A stretch of DNA of 64,000 bases from Nemophila menziesii (taxonomy: Eukaryota > Streptophyta > Magnoliopsida > Boraginales > Hydrophyllaceae), in NCBI GenBank assembly GCA_029959085.1, contig JARWIR010000023.1, positions 7,577,860 to 7,641,859 of the forward strand. Reading direction: 5' to 3'. The notes under the pieces were generated by a model that saw nothing but the letters and a program-made list of their open reading frames with translations, was not told the origin of the DNA and ran no database searches. This document shows positions 43,095-54,569 of this stretch, in pieces. The translations under genes were made by a program, and so were the position numbers. Every line of letters starts with the position of its first letter. Position 1 is the first letter of the stretch.

Positions 43095-45335
43095 TTAAGG
43101 ATGAGCGAGAGACATATCCGCCATTTGCAAGACCATAGAAGTGGGTCTTGCGTTTCCAATTTTGAGCTTATCAAAGATCGCCTTGGGCATCAAATTGATG
43201 CTAGCTCCCAAGTCACATAGCGCCTTTCCTATCCATTCTTCTCCAATTGATATGGGAATCGTGAAACACCCCGGATCAACTAGCTTCGGAGGTAATTTAC
43301 TCTGACAAATCGCGCTACACTCTTCCGGAAGACCAATCATCTCATTATCACAATAGGGCCTTTTGTTAGTGAGGGCCCTCTTCAAAAACTTCGTATATTT
43401 AGGAATATCTCGAATCGCCTCAAGTAACAGAATATTAATACTGAGACCCTTCACTCTATTAAAGAATTTCTGAAAATCACCCAAATCACCCTTTTTCTGA
43501 ACTCGCGATGGAAATGGTGGTGGAGGGCGACTACTAACAATATCATCTTTCCTTTTCGGAACTTCTCTTGGTCTCACTATTTCTTCAACCTCACTATCTT
43601 TCTCATTTTCTTTCTCTTTCTCCACCACTTCCTTTTCTTTTCTTGGTACTTCTTTCTCTTTCATAACGGGAAAAGGAGGTGGGGGAAGGTTCTTACCACT
43701 TCTCAATGTAACAGCATTACAATCTCCGCGTTGCTTCGGATTCTCAGTATCGCTTGGAAGTTGTCCTTGTGGACGTTGATTCAGTTGTTTATTGATTTGG
43801 CTTAGCTGATTCTGGAACAAACTCATATTGGCTTCGATTGCATTTTGACGTTCCATAGCTTGTGTTTGGAGAGAAATTAAACTTTCAACTGATTTCTGAA
43901 GAGTGACTACTCCTTCTTGTGGATGGGCAGGTAAGGCTTTTTGGTTTAAGGTTTCATCGTATGTATTCTGAGGAGTGTTTTGAGGAGCTTGCCTTTGTAC
44001 ATAATTTCCCTGATTCTGTCCTCCTTGATAATTGTTGTGTGGTCTTGGATTATAGTTGTTACCTTGGGCACGCGGCTGATACGCATAGGTAGGATTGGCT
44101 GCCCCATTAGGATTTGAGTATTGAAACCCAGGATGGTTTCTGTTAGGCTGATATCCATTACCACTTGAATTGAAGTTACCTCTATTGGACATGAACATCA
44201 CGGATTCTTGGTTATTTGGACAATTTTCCTCATCATGATCATCTGCTTGGCAAATCGAACACATATAAACCTCTTGTGCAGCATGCACAGCTACCTTCTT
44301 ACCCAAAAATCCCTCTTTAACAGCCAAAGTAAGTTGTTTCAATTGTTGCTCAATAGTACTCTGAATCTTATTCTCAAATGTAGCAAATTTCTCTTCTATA
44401 TCAACATTATTCACTCCCTTCTCCAGTGTTCTTACTGAATTCCACCCAACCTCATTCTTAACTGTTCTCTCTAAGATGATTTTAGCATGAGCGGGTTGAA
44501 CTTGAAGAAAACCTGCACCACATAGCGTATCCAATTTCTCTCTCGAGTTCCCATCAAGGCCTCTATAAAAGATCTTTAACTGTTGTTGTTCTGAGAACCC
44601 ATGATTAGGAACTTTACGTAAACACATCTGAAATCTTGTCCAACTTCTACCCACAGTTTCATCATATTCTTGACAGAAATGCGTCAATTCTAATTCAGCA
44701 TCTAACCTCATGTTACTTGGGTAGTATTTGTCAAAGAAAGCAATTTCTAATTGGTCCCAATTAGTAATCTTCGTCGGATCTTGCGTATCGTGCCATTCAC
44801 TTGCTCCATCGATAACAAAGAACTTAAAGGCAGCAAAATACATTTGTTCCCTCGAAACCCCTTGTGTGATATAAGAATCACATATCTGTTTAAACTTCTG
44901 TACTGCTCTAAGAGGATCTTCTGATGGTCTACCACGAAAATTCCCAAAATTTTGAAACTGAGCTAACATACCCGAATCTGGACGGAATCTCGGAACATCT
45001 ATATCTGGAGCACCTACTCCTATAGCTGGAGCACGGAATGGAACTTCTGGAGGACCATTAGTAAACCACGGATCTTGATTCATCACTATCTGAACTTGAG
45101 GATTAGGATTTAGTGGTTGAACTTGAGGAATAACGCCTGGAGCTAAAGGTTGGCCATTTGCATCTAGCTGGCCTTGTTGACCATTGAGATCTATATTATC
45201 CATTCTGTTACTTAACGCTTCTACTTCTAAAGCTTCTCGTTCTCTTCTTCTCTTGTTAGCAAGTCTGATCAACGATTCTGGATTACCAAGGATCGGAGGT
45301 GTTGGCTCTAGATCCTTGAATAGTCTTCTTCGCAT
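43095..45335 (-). pseudogene. gag and protease start of element B
   Basis: A 746-codon frame from an ATG 108 bases after the primer site. Order: N-terminal MRRRLFKDLEPTPPILGNPE, gag domain (RAVQKFKQICDSYITQGVS, GASEWHDTQDPTKITNWDQL, FFDKYYPSNMRL, NHGFSEQQQLKIFYRGLDG), zinc knuckle CSICQADDHDEENC (about residue 355), a Gln/Asn-rich part, Pro-rich PSRPPPPFPSRVQKKGD, then the protease active site [10 protein letters not shown]. It stops at a TAA in the protease (MSLAHP), so gag is complete but pol is cut off. This shows that gag and protease are naturally one frame in this family. Confidence 0.93.
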
Positions 45336-45443
45336 ACACCAAACCTAAAAACCTGAAAAGAAACTAAACAAAAAGCGTAAAACTGATAAAATAAAATAAA
45401 TGCACTATCACTAAAGGATAAACACCGTGGTCACACGCTACCG

Positions 45444-45461
45444 TCCCCGGCAGCGGCGCCA
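45444..45461 (-). other. Primer binding site of B, tRNA-Asp
   Basis: On the minus strand TGGCGCCGCTGCCGGGGA follows the LTR end by six bases (AGTTTT), identical to the site of element A. It is complementary to tRNA-Asp. Confidence 0.93.
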
Positions 45462-45467
45462 AAAACT

Positions 45468-47263
45468 TGGTGGTCCTTTGTGTGTTCTAAATAAATGCAA
45501 ATAATAATCGAACCACAACCGAAAGTGTACGGTTGTCCCAAGTAGTATAACTGATAAATCAGATTCGTTCCAAGGACGGATGGTTGATCATAATGTTTAG
45601 CAAGTAGTGATTGATGCACTTATGAAAGTAAAAGATAATAAAATGTTTGTTTGGTTTTGTTTATTAAAACTACTAAATGAAAGACAAATTATAAATGCAA
45701 GTAAAAGCTAAGACGCAAGTAAAATGAGTGAAAACGCAATATGAGAAGTAGCACTTGAGAACGCAAGGATCCTCCCTATCCTATTTCTTAACTTATGTTG
45801 TTTAAGGGCTAAATTAGTCAAGTACAATTGTCGGGATTCTAAATTCCTTATACCCCCGTCAGGGTGGACTATAAGGCGATCCTAAGGTGTCACTAGTCCC
45901 ATCAGGGTAAATATGATCCACCGTTGGATGATTAAGAGTTATTACCTCATTGGCCGTAGGATTAGCTAAGCTCGTCAGAATCATTAACTTCTATCCTAGA
46001 TTGAATAAATGGTTCCGTATTTAAACCCCCCGTCAGGATGATCCAATTGCCACTAATTGGAATAGCCTAAATACTATAACCTGTTCCTAGTTCATGACGC
46101 TAAAAACAGTAAATATTCATAATTTATCGAAAAGAGTAAAATCCCTAATTTAGTTTAATTCAAAAAAAACCCAAATTCAACATTCGTTAATTAATAAGAA
46201 TTGGGATTCACCCATTGTTTGTTCTCAAGCACTATAGAAAATTTAGCTCATGTTAAAATGAAATATGAAATTAAAAATAAAGGAATTCATATTGTTTACA
46301 GAATTAAAAAGATAAAAGAACCTAATTTCCGGAATCGGAATGACTACGAACGGAGATATAGACCCTCTCCAGCTCTTGTAGCTTCTTCCCCTTCCTTCAG
46401 TTGCTTCTCTCTGGTGTTTTTAATTTTGCAGAATGTGAATTGTGTGTAAAATAGAAGTCCAGACCTCCTTTTATAAGCATAAATTCGGATTAGGGCTTGG
46501 ACCAGAAAATAAAAGACTAATTAAGTGCCCGTTTGGAAGTGCTTTTTTGGAGAAGCACTTAAAAGTGCTTTTAGCATTTTAAGAGTTTTTTTGACTTTGA
46601 AAAGCACTTTTTTGAGAAGCACTAAATAGGTGCTTCTTAAAAAAAGCACTTAAAATAATTTTAGATTTCAAGATTATTTTTTATAATTTTTTTAAATTTT
46701 GAATTTTATTATAAAAGCGCTTTTTTACTCTAAAATAAGCACTTCCAAACGGGCCCTAAATGTCCAAGCCCACTTTCTAAGCCCAAAATCCCGTAACTGC
46801 TGATACACCTTCACTAAAACGGCTTTTCCCGATGCGTTATAACTCCAATTGACCTCATTCCAGTTGCTAAAGTTCCGTAACTCGATAATGAATGATTTCT
46901 CTTCAAAGGTCAACATCTAGAGCATCGCTTAAGCACCTCGAAATCAGCAATCTATGGCCTGGAAAATGGATTTTCAGCTCTAAAAATAATATCTTCGGGA
47001 TTTCTTTTCAAGTCTTGACTCTATCTTTGTGATCTTTGACTTTCTCCTTGGATTCCTCTTCTAGCTAACATCTAAAACCTGTAAAATCTTCACTAAAAAT
47101 ACCAATATTACGCGCAAAAGTTTAATAAATAAAAAATGCTAGAAATAAAAGAGGAAAATCATATTATTGCATATTTAGTCCTAAAGTCTATCGAAATGAT
47201 TAAATAAACACCAAAAATGATGTCTCCTCAGGGTCGAAAATAAGAACAATTAAGGAGACATCA
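45468..47263 (-). repeat. 5' LTR of element B, containing a MITE
   Basis: 1796 bp; without the MITE and its target duplication it is 1561 bp, matching the other LTR (1560). The minus-strand TATA box TATAAAAG lies at 46468-46475, about 50 bp on the promoter-distal side of the MITE's left edge, so the MITE sits upstream of the promoter in U3. Confidence 0.95.
46525..46756. mobile_element. Tourist-like MITE (PIF/Harbinger type)
   Basis: A 232-bp insertion has terminal inverted repeats GTGCCCGTTTGGAAGTGCTT and GGGCCCGTTTGGAAGTGCTT (right end read on the minus strand; one mismatch) and a TAA target duplication (46522-46524, 46757-46759). The other LTR of B has the clean empty site (ATTAAATGTCC). 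The interior contains repeated AAGCACTT words that extend the fold. It has no coding capacity. TIR and TWA duplication fit Tourist MITEs moved by PIF/Harbinger transposases. Confidence 0.93.
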
Positions 47264-48368
47264 ATGGTCAAGATAATTCTGTTGCGATTCTTTTGGTATC
47301 TTATGGAGCTCAATCCGACCAATAACGAAGAAGATATGCTCAAAACGGTCCAGTAGTGTTTATCTTTATTTCCTTACGAATTTGAGTTGGGCTAGAAGTC
47401 CATTACTTAACTTATCTCTATAGAAACGATTTAGGTCAACCTATACACTATAAATACAGCCTCTTAACACTCTTAAATCATCCTTGGTGAAACCTTAAAC
47501 CAAGAGGAAGCATACAACACAAGAGAGAAGTCTGGAAGGAGCTGTCATCAACAATGTCTTCTTCTACCTTTAGATTTGTAATTTCTTTCTTTTCTTGCAT
47601 GAACTAATTTTCTTTAGCTTGAGTTTTAGCATATATGTATGAACCCTAGTATTGATTGACATCTATCTAATTTGGGAATTTAATGTTTTAAATAGAATTA
47701 TAGTTTTTATTCTCTGTTTATGTGTTTGAATTTATATTCTGTGTTCTTGTGGACGGCCGCCATATAGAATTACCATCTAGTAATTAGGATACAATTGACA
47801 ACGGTGTTTAATTACATGTTTAGCACATAACGTCTAGTATTAGGTATGATCTGACAACCCAACCTAGCCAGATAATCACTATGGTTTAGTTCTTGTGACT
47901 ATTTACCAATTACAGGAAAAGTTTGCTTATGATGCCTTATTGACACAGGTAAATCCTATTTTAAACTACCGATAGCAGATTGGGACCGATTAGGGAAATA
48001 CTACATAATTCACCCTTACATGTTTAGAACGGCAAAACTATTGAGGATTACATGCTAATAACTTAAGCTATATTCTCATATTCTTCTCTTTCATATTTAT
48101 TTTCTGTCTTTTAATTCATAGGTTTAATTTAGTTAATTAGAAAATCAAACAAATATCGATTTATCTTTACTTTTATTTGCGTTTAGTTGTTCTAGTATTA
48201 ATTATTTACACTTGATATTTGCATAAGATTCCTCTAACCTTCGTAGTCTCTGCGGAACGAATCTTAATCTAAAACTTGCATACGATCTGTATACTTGCGG
48301 AACCGTGTAGTTCTAGGGTGTTTTTGCACTTATTTTATATCTTATTTGTCACACCCTAGGCCCCACCA
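47264..48368 (+). repeat. 3' LTR of element A, right part
   Basis: Starting with the second ATGGT duplication, this continues A's 3' LTR to GGCCCCACCA. The TATA box is at 47449-47456. It retains GGACGGCCGCCATATAGAAT, which A's 5' LTR lacks. It is followed by CCAGG, the A target duplication, and the last 8 bp of D's LTR. Confidence 0.93.
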
Positions 48369-48405
48369 CCAGGAGACACCAAGTTTTTGGCGCCGTTGTC
48401 GGGGA
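48369..48405 (+). other. End of D's 5' LTR and tRNA-Asp primer site
   Basis: CCAGG is the right target duplicate of A; AGACACCA ends D's LTR at 48381; then AGTTTT and the primer site TGGCGCCGTTGTCGGGGA (48388-48405), one base off the standard tRNA-Asp complement. This shows that the DNA to the right belongs to D, not A. Confidence 0.88.
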
Positions 48406-48527
48406 CGGTAGCGTGTGACCACGGTGTTATCCGTAAGTGTTTTAGTTGTTATTTTTATTTCGGATTAATTTATTTCAGTTTTACGCTTTTCTTTGTGTTG
48501 TCTCTTCTCAGGTTCTACAGGTAGTGC

Positions 48528-50425
48528 ATGTACTCAAACCCCGAGAGGTTTTTCGGTGATAAAAACAAGAGGGACAGAGAAGCGAGAGAAAGAGAAAAGC
48601 TAGAAAGAAAAATAGAGGGTCTGACCATTCATAATATTGAAGATCCCGGAATTCAGTTGGATGAAAACGGTGATCCTATAGTGTCACCAGTTATGCAAGA
48701 CCCACATGTAGGAGCTCAGAATGCTCAATTCCAGATTCCTCTGGCAGGTCAACAACCGCTTAACAATAATGGTGCAGGAATTCAAGAAAATGTCCCACGA
48801 TTTGTCCAACCTAACGAATATAGACAGTTTCGTCTACCACCACTAGGACTTCTCCCACCCGCAATTCAAGGAATCCGATTCAGACCAGACGCAGGTATGA
48901 TTAATCAATTTATCAATATCGGGTAATATAGTGGTGCAGCTCTTGAAGATCCTATTCGGGCTATGTACAAGTTTATGCAAATTTGTGATGCATATGTCAC
49001 TCCTAGAGTAACCAAAGCACAAATGTACTTTCATATGTTTCTATTTTTCCTCACCGGAGGAGCAAGTGAATGGTATGATCAGCAACAACATGGTGAGATT
49101 TTGACTTGGGATCAACTTCAGATAGCATTTTTCGACAGGTATTATCCTCAAAGTGTCAGACTTATTGGGAAATTAGATGTTGCTAGTTTCCGTAAAGAAC
49201 ATGAAGAGATTGTAGGAGTTTCTTGGACTCGTTTTCAATCTTTACTACAGAAATGCCCAATACATGGGTATTCACTTGAGTTACAACTTGGGATATTTTA
49301 TCGAAGTGTAGATGAAGCTTCAAAAGAGAAGGTAGATACTATGTGTCAAGGTGGCCTCATGATGGTCACAACTAATCAAGCTTTATCTATTATGGATAGA
49401 ATTGTGAAGAATGAAATGAGTTGGCAACCTTTGATATAATCAGTTAGAGTTTCTGAAAAAGGTACTTTGAATGTAGACGCAGAAACTGCTTTGAATGCTA
49501 AAATTGTTGCACTTAAAAATAAATTAAAAAAGTAATCTATGTCGAATAAAGATATTGTGAATGTGGTAAAAAACCAGAGATATGTCCTAGTTGTGGGGCA
49601 ATCGATCATACATGGGAAGAATGTGCTAATAACCCAGAATCCGTGTGTTTCGTTAATAATCGAGGTAATAACTATGGTAACCAAAATAGAAATCATCCAA
49701 GCTTTCAATATTCAAATCCACGTGGGGCAATCCAGGAACTTATCAACCAAGGCCCCAAGGGAACAATTATAAATTCAAGACGCAAAACCACTACCAATGA
49801 AATCAACCAAAAGCCGATCATGAAGTTTATTCCGATACATTGACTCAAAAAGTACTTCCTGCCCGACCTTAAGAAGGTGCACTCACCTAAGCTGATTTAG
49901 CTCTTACCTTGACGCAATACATATCTTCTTCCCAAAGTAAGTCAACCCAACTTGAGGATCATATATCTCGATTCATAAACACCACAACCATTAAGGAAAA
50001 GAAGATGGAAGAAACTTTAAATTCACATTCTGCTCATTAAAAATCTTAGAGAGTCAAATATCAAAAATCGCCAATAGCTTGAATGTTAGAGGTCAAGGCC
50101 AACTCCCAAGGGACACAGAAATTCCTAAACAAAGGGAGGATTGTAACACGATCAGAAAAGAAGTGGTAAGCAATTACAACCACCACCCTTTCTTGTTATG
50201 AAAGAAAAAGAAATAACGAGAAAAGAAAAACCGGTAAAGGATGTGGAAGAAAAAGATGATGAAGTGGTGGAAGTGGAGAAGATTTCAGAAATACCCAAGA
50301 AGAAAGATGTTGTAGAAACCAGTCCTCCTCCACCTTTTCCATCCAGAATTCAAAAGAAAGGAGATATGGCTGACTATCAGAGATTTATGAATGTGGTGAG
50401 AAGCTTGAACATTAGCATACCGTTT
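48528..50425 (+). pseudogene. gag of element D, broken and 3'-truncated
   Basis: ATG 48528 opens MYSNPERFFGDKNKRDRE. A TAA at about 48924 interrupts; the frame resumes with ALEDPIRAMYKFMQICDAY, GASEWYDQQQHGEILTWDQL and FFDRYYPQSVRL, and stops at about 49437. In other frames a CCHC knuckle (CPSCGAIDHTWEEC, about 49583-49624) and CFVNNRGNNYGNQNRNHPSF follow. The last part (50198-50425) has the Pro-rich PSRIQKKGDMADYQRF and NVVRSLNISIPF, collinear with B's gag just before the protease. After IPF the sequence switches to a MULE transposase in the opposite direction. Protease, RT and integrase of D are missing. Confidence 0.88.
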
Positions 50426-50569
50426 GTTTACCAAGTGTCTGATCTTAGGACATATATCACCTTCGTATTTTGACATCCAAGATCTCTTAGATTGTAGCCT
50501 CTTCATACTATACATCCTTAGACCCTCAAGTATAAGAATGAGACACTTGTCCCTGTTACAAACATGATA

Positions 50570-50835
50570 AAAAAGTTAGCTGTTTTGGGGGTAAGTAGAT
50601 AAAATAGTTAACTGTTTAGGGGGTAAGTAGATAAAATAGTTAACTTTTTAGGGGGTAAGTAGACAACATTTGTAGTTGTTTAGGGGATAAGTAGACGAAA
50701 TAAGAAACTCTGTAGTGGGTAAATAGACAATTGGTTTGGTTGTGTAAGGGATAAGTAGACAAAATATGAAACTTTGTAGGGGGTAAATAGACATAATAGT
50801 TAACTGTTTAGGGAGTAAGCTGACAAAATACCTGA
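50570..50835. repeat. Minisatellite of about 38 bp in the MULE relic
   Basis: About seven imperfect copies of a unit built on GGGGGTAAGTAGACAAAATA plus GTTAACTGTTTA lie between two coding parts of the transposase, where an intron would be. Copies 1-3 are closest to one another. Confidence 0.85.
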
Positions 50836-51959
50836 CTTTTTTAATGGCATTGTTATAGATTTCGCAGATGTTGTTGAGTAGAAGATCACATTTTGTAAAT
50901 GTACTAAAATGATACCTTGCCCACGCCATGGGATCTAGGTTCGAGAGCCATTTGAAAGCATCCTCATTCATGTGTTTAATTTCATCCATTACTTCATCAA
51001 ATCTGTAAATTGATGGGGCCCTTGCAGCTTCCCACAGTTTGTCTTTTAAAGCCAAACCAGAATGCTTGATCTTAAAATTATTATACAGATGCCTTACACA
51101 ATGCCGATGTTCAATATTTGGAAGCATGTCACTCATGAACTGGAGTAATCACTATAAACACAAACAAAGAAAAAACTGTTAGTATTCTTTACAAAAACTA
51201 TATATTTATACCAATCAAAGATAACCAACCTTTTGTCTATCAGATATGAAAGTCCATTCTTGTTTATTACTTATACCAAGATCTTGTACCAACAAGTTAA
51301 AAATACATCTCTAAGAGTTACTATCCCCTTTCTCTGCTAGGCAATACACAATTGGGAATATACAGTTGTTCCCATCGATTCCAACTGCTGTTAAAATCAC
51401 ACCTGGATGTGGACCTTTTAGGTGACATCCATCTAGCCCAACAACCTTTCTACAACAATATAAAAACCCTCTTCTACAACCTTTACGACCAACACAAAGT
51501 CTATGAAATATTTCTACTCCAGTGAGCTCATCAACAGTAGTTTCAATAGCTACTGTACATCCAGGGTTACTTCTCCTGATTTTGGTGCTGAATAATCATT
51601 CATCTTCTTGTATTAATCCTCGTATTTAACCTCTGTCATGCCTTTTTCTAAGTGATATGCCCTGTAGCATGTTTTGGTACTAACATTAACTGCATATACC
51701 CGGTGCACTGACTGTTGAAAATCACTCACATTACTATAAAGATTCAATCTTATCATCTGTTAGGTTTTCATTGATAAGCCTGAAAGGCCTCAATGGCGAT
51801 TTATTTTTGGAACTCCTCTTACCTTCTTTCTCGTTAGACTTCAAAACCTTCAACACTTTATCCAATATATCATTAACGGACTTCTCCTTCTCGCCAATGT
51901 CAGAGAGTTGTTCATCCAAAGTCTCATTAACAAAATTATTTACTTCTTCTTTCTCACCT

Positions 51960-52700
51960 TCACCTTCAGTTACATTAACATCAGGTGTGTTTTGATCTTC
52001 GCAAACAACCTGAAAAGGTAAAAGAAATATACAATCAAATATATGTATATTAAGGGGGTGATTTGTCAATCAACTTAAATGTTAAGGGCTAAACTGTCAA
52101 ATGACTGTGTATCTTTATTGTTTCTTCTTCAACTATCTTTTCTTCCACGCTTTTATAGCATGCCTTTCACCATTATTTTCTTCCACGCTTTTCATATCAG
52201 GCCTTTCATCACAGGTCTTTCCTCCTTCTTCCAAACAAAGATTACCTACCTTGTTTAGTTCTTTCTCAACAACTACTTTCTCTACAGTCTATGAAACAAA
52301 ATTTTTTACTTCGTCGTTCTCACCTTCCGTTACATTAACATCAGTTGTGTTTTGATCTTCACAAACAACCTATACAGTTAAAAGAAATATATAGTCATAT
52401 ATATGTAAATTAGGGGTTTAATTGTCAATCAACTAAAATGTTAAGGGCTAAACTGTCAAATGATTGTGTACCTTTATTGTTTCGTCTTCAACTATCTTTT
52501 CTTCCACGCTTTTCTCATCATGCCTTTCATCACTCTTTTCTTTTACGCTTTTCATATCAGGCCTTTCATCACAGGTATTAACTACTTCTTCTTGCCCTTC
52601 ATTACAGTTCTGAACTTCCATCTCATCATTGCCATTATTGGTATGAATTTTATCTTCTTCTCGTTGCTGAACTATTTCTTCAACCTTATTCCAAGTTAAT
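51960..52700 (-). repeat. Tandemly duplicated exon-intron segment in the MULE
   Basis: About 360 bp at 51975-52335 recur at 52335-52700. Shared words are GTGTTTTGATCTTC, AAATGTTAAGGGCTAAACTG, TGTCAAATGA, ATCTTTTCTTCCACGCTTTT and ATATCAGGCCTTTCATCACA. On the coding strand each copy has an acceptor before VVCEDQNT and an acidic exon (CDERPDMKSV). The duplication multiplies an acidic spacer of the transposase. Confidence 0.75.
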
Positions 52701-53420
52701 AACAAAGTCATGAAATAAGGAGTTTGAATTTCATGGCTTTCATGTATTACTGGTTACTAACAACAAACAGGTCAACAGTTACGTTGTTCTCTCCAATGCT
52801 ACACATCTCCATACATTTATCCTCGCTATCCAAACATACTAGACCATCAGGTTGTTTTTCCCCAATTTCAAATAGTAGTACTCCAAGTTACCTTTCATCC
52901 CTATCTTCGAAACAGTCTTCTTAAGTACATGTATACTAAATTTTTCATATTCACAACCATCTACATACTCAATCTTTACTTCATGGTAATTTCTCTTGTC
53001 TTCATTAAATATCCCACCAAAGCGAAACCTCAGTGCAAATTTCTCTGTTACACGATCAATTTAGAATAACTTAGTTACCCATTACGTTAGGATCCAATTA
53101 ATGGAAAAATAATTATCAAATATTGATACATTATCAATATGGTAACCAAATCCCATAAAATCTACTCCTATTACTAACTAAATCCCACCCTTCACGCGTG
53201 ATATCTAAAAATGTAATAAATATACTCGAAAACCTACATTTACGGATTAAAAGATCTTAACCAACAAGCAAAGATTTAGGGGTAATAAATAAACACACTT
53301 ACTCCATAACGTAAACGACGCCATTGATTATCTTTCGAGCTAAAGTACATCGGCTTATGCAATCTGGGTTCTTCGTCTTCATGTTCTTCCCCAAAGCAAA
53401 CCCTCCATTGTCTTTTGATT

Positions 53421-53679
53421 TTGATTTTGTTTTAATTTTTTTTTGTTTTGTTTTGGGTATATATAGGGTAGGTATTGAAGAATTACCTATTTTTCCCTTT
53501 TAAAAATATGGGGTTAAGATAATTAATTAATTAAAACGGATTAAGAATAAAAAAATAATAATAATGCTAACATGTTCCATCCACGTCACACTTAACGGTA
53601 ATTTTAGACGGAAAATGTTAGTAGGGGCAACCTGTCAATTAAAAACTAGGAGCAAAAGGAGTATTTCCTCAAACTTATA
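53421..53679. other. AT-rich link between MULE relic and unit copy 3
   Basis: A T-rich tract, a TATATATAGGG box that could be the MULE promoter (minus-strand sense unclear), and CAATTAAAAACTAGGAGCAA. It could contain the lost right end of the MULE, but I cannot identify an inverted repeat or target duplication. Confidence 0.35.
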
Positions 53680-54569
53680 TAAAACCCTCATTTCGGTTAC
53701 CTTTTCTTCATAAATCAAAGTAAGAGGAAAAGTTCCTTGGAGCAGTGTAAGATATTCGAGATCTCCGTCTTCTCTTACGAATAGAAGAACTGTGAATTAT
53801 ACAATCTATATGCAAAACCTAAGGTAAAAAAACCTAGGATATATTGAGGAGGTGTTACAATTAAGAAAGAAAGTTTATACTGTTTTCTAAGTAAAACTCT
53901 GGATTTCTAGTCCATTGAACAATTTCAATGTAGATGCTAGCTCTGTTATGGATTTCCTGAACGTTAAGAGAAATCGGAATTGTATCTTATACAATACATT
54001 ATGCACCATAGGGGGCCATACCGGTGAAGAATGAGTTGGGTTAGTTGGGTTAGTGGATTTGTTGAAACATTATCACAATCCAGAAGATATCTCATCAACT
54101 GCCACCGCACCAATAACCCTTCCAACCGGTCTTTTTCTCTATATGTGATATTTATGGATAATCGTTAATGTATTTTATCCATAAATTTAATCATCAAATT
54201 GGGATTATAGCTTGAATTTGAACTAATTACTCTTTACTTTTACATATTTATTTTATAATTAAAAAATATTAACATAGAAATAATGCTTATTTATTTGGAA
54301 GGGATTATTAATGATTTTTTTATATTTTGCACACAGGCAGGATCTCATGTCAAGAATAATATCATTAAACGAATAAGATCATTGGCCATGACATTTTAGT
54401 TAACAATGAAGGTTTAATAATTTTCATGGTAAGATTTAGTTGGTAGTTTACTTTTACTGTTATATATATATTGTTAAGTGGATTTATTTAGAAGTGTTGG
54501 GTGGTTTATTCATGGTTTTATGTATTTAAGTTTGTTTTACTATGTGTGCTTTTTTACTAGATCATTTAT

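Larger units (their letters stand above)
34325..47263 (-). mobile_element. Element B: Athila-type Ty3 retrotransposon inside A's LTR
   Basis: A 12.9-kb minus-strand element is flanked by perfect ATGGT duplications (34320-34324, 47264-47268). It has LTRs at 34325-35884 and 45468-47263, a tRNA-Asp primer site, gag, pol, a GC-rich array, an env-position ORF3 in pieces and a polypurine tract. The LTRs differ at about two dozen positions by eye (about 1.5 percent), plus a MITE in the right one. It has fewer differences than A's LTR pair, in line with its later insertion. Confidence 0.95.
24176..48368 (+). mobile_element. Element A: Athila-type Ty3 retrotransposon, split by B
   Basis: A plus-strand element of about 11.3 kb without its insert is flanked by CTAGG (24171-24175) and CCAGG (48369-48373), a 5-bp target duplication with one change. 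Order: 5' LTR, tRNA-Asp primer site, gag, protease/RT/RNase H/integrase, GC-rich array, ORF3, conserved 3' region, polypurine tract, 3' LTR. Element B occupies 34325-47263 inside its 3' LTR. The two LTRs differ at roughly 35-40 positions by eye plus indels. Confidence 0.93.
50422..53420 (-). pseudogene. MuDR-like (MULE) transposase relic
   Basis: In element order on the minus strand: a possible first exon near 53400-53300 (EDEEPRLHKPMYFSSKDN); an N-terminal part at about 53040-52720 (LRFRFGGIFNEDKRNYHEV); acidic spacer exons; YRAYHLEKGMTEV and MNDYSAPKSGEVTLDV (51720-51550); the catalytic core with FHRLCVGRKGCRRGFLYCCR, VVGLDGCHLKGPHPGVILTA (first Asp in GLDG) and WTFISDRQK (second Asp; 51590-51232); then EHRHCVRHLYNNFKIKHSG, ALKDKLWEAARAP and CDLLLNNICEIYNNAI (51136-50840); and the end MSKYEGDICPKIRHLV (about 50475-50422). 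These are successive motifs of MULE transposases, which cut and paste Mutator-like elements. A TAG replaces the Trp after GDSNS and several frames are broken. No terminal inverted repeats were found, so the element is a relic. Confidence 0.85.
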
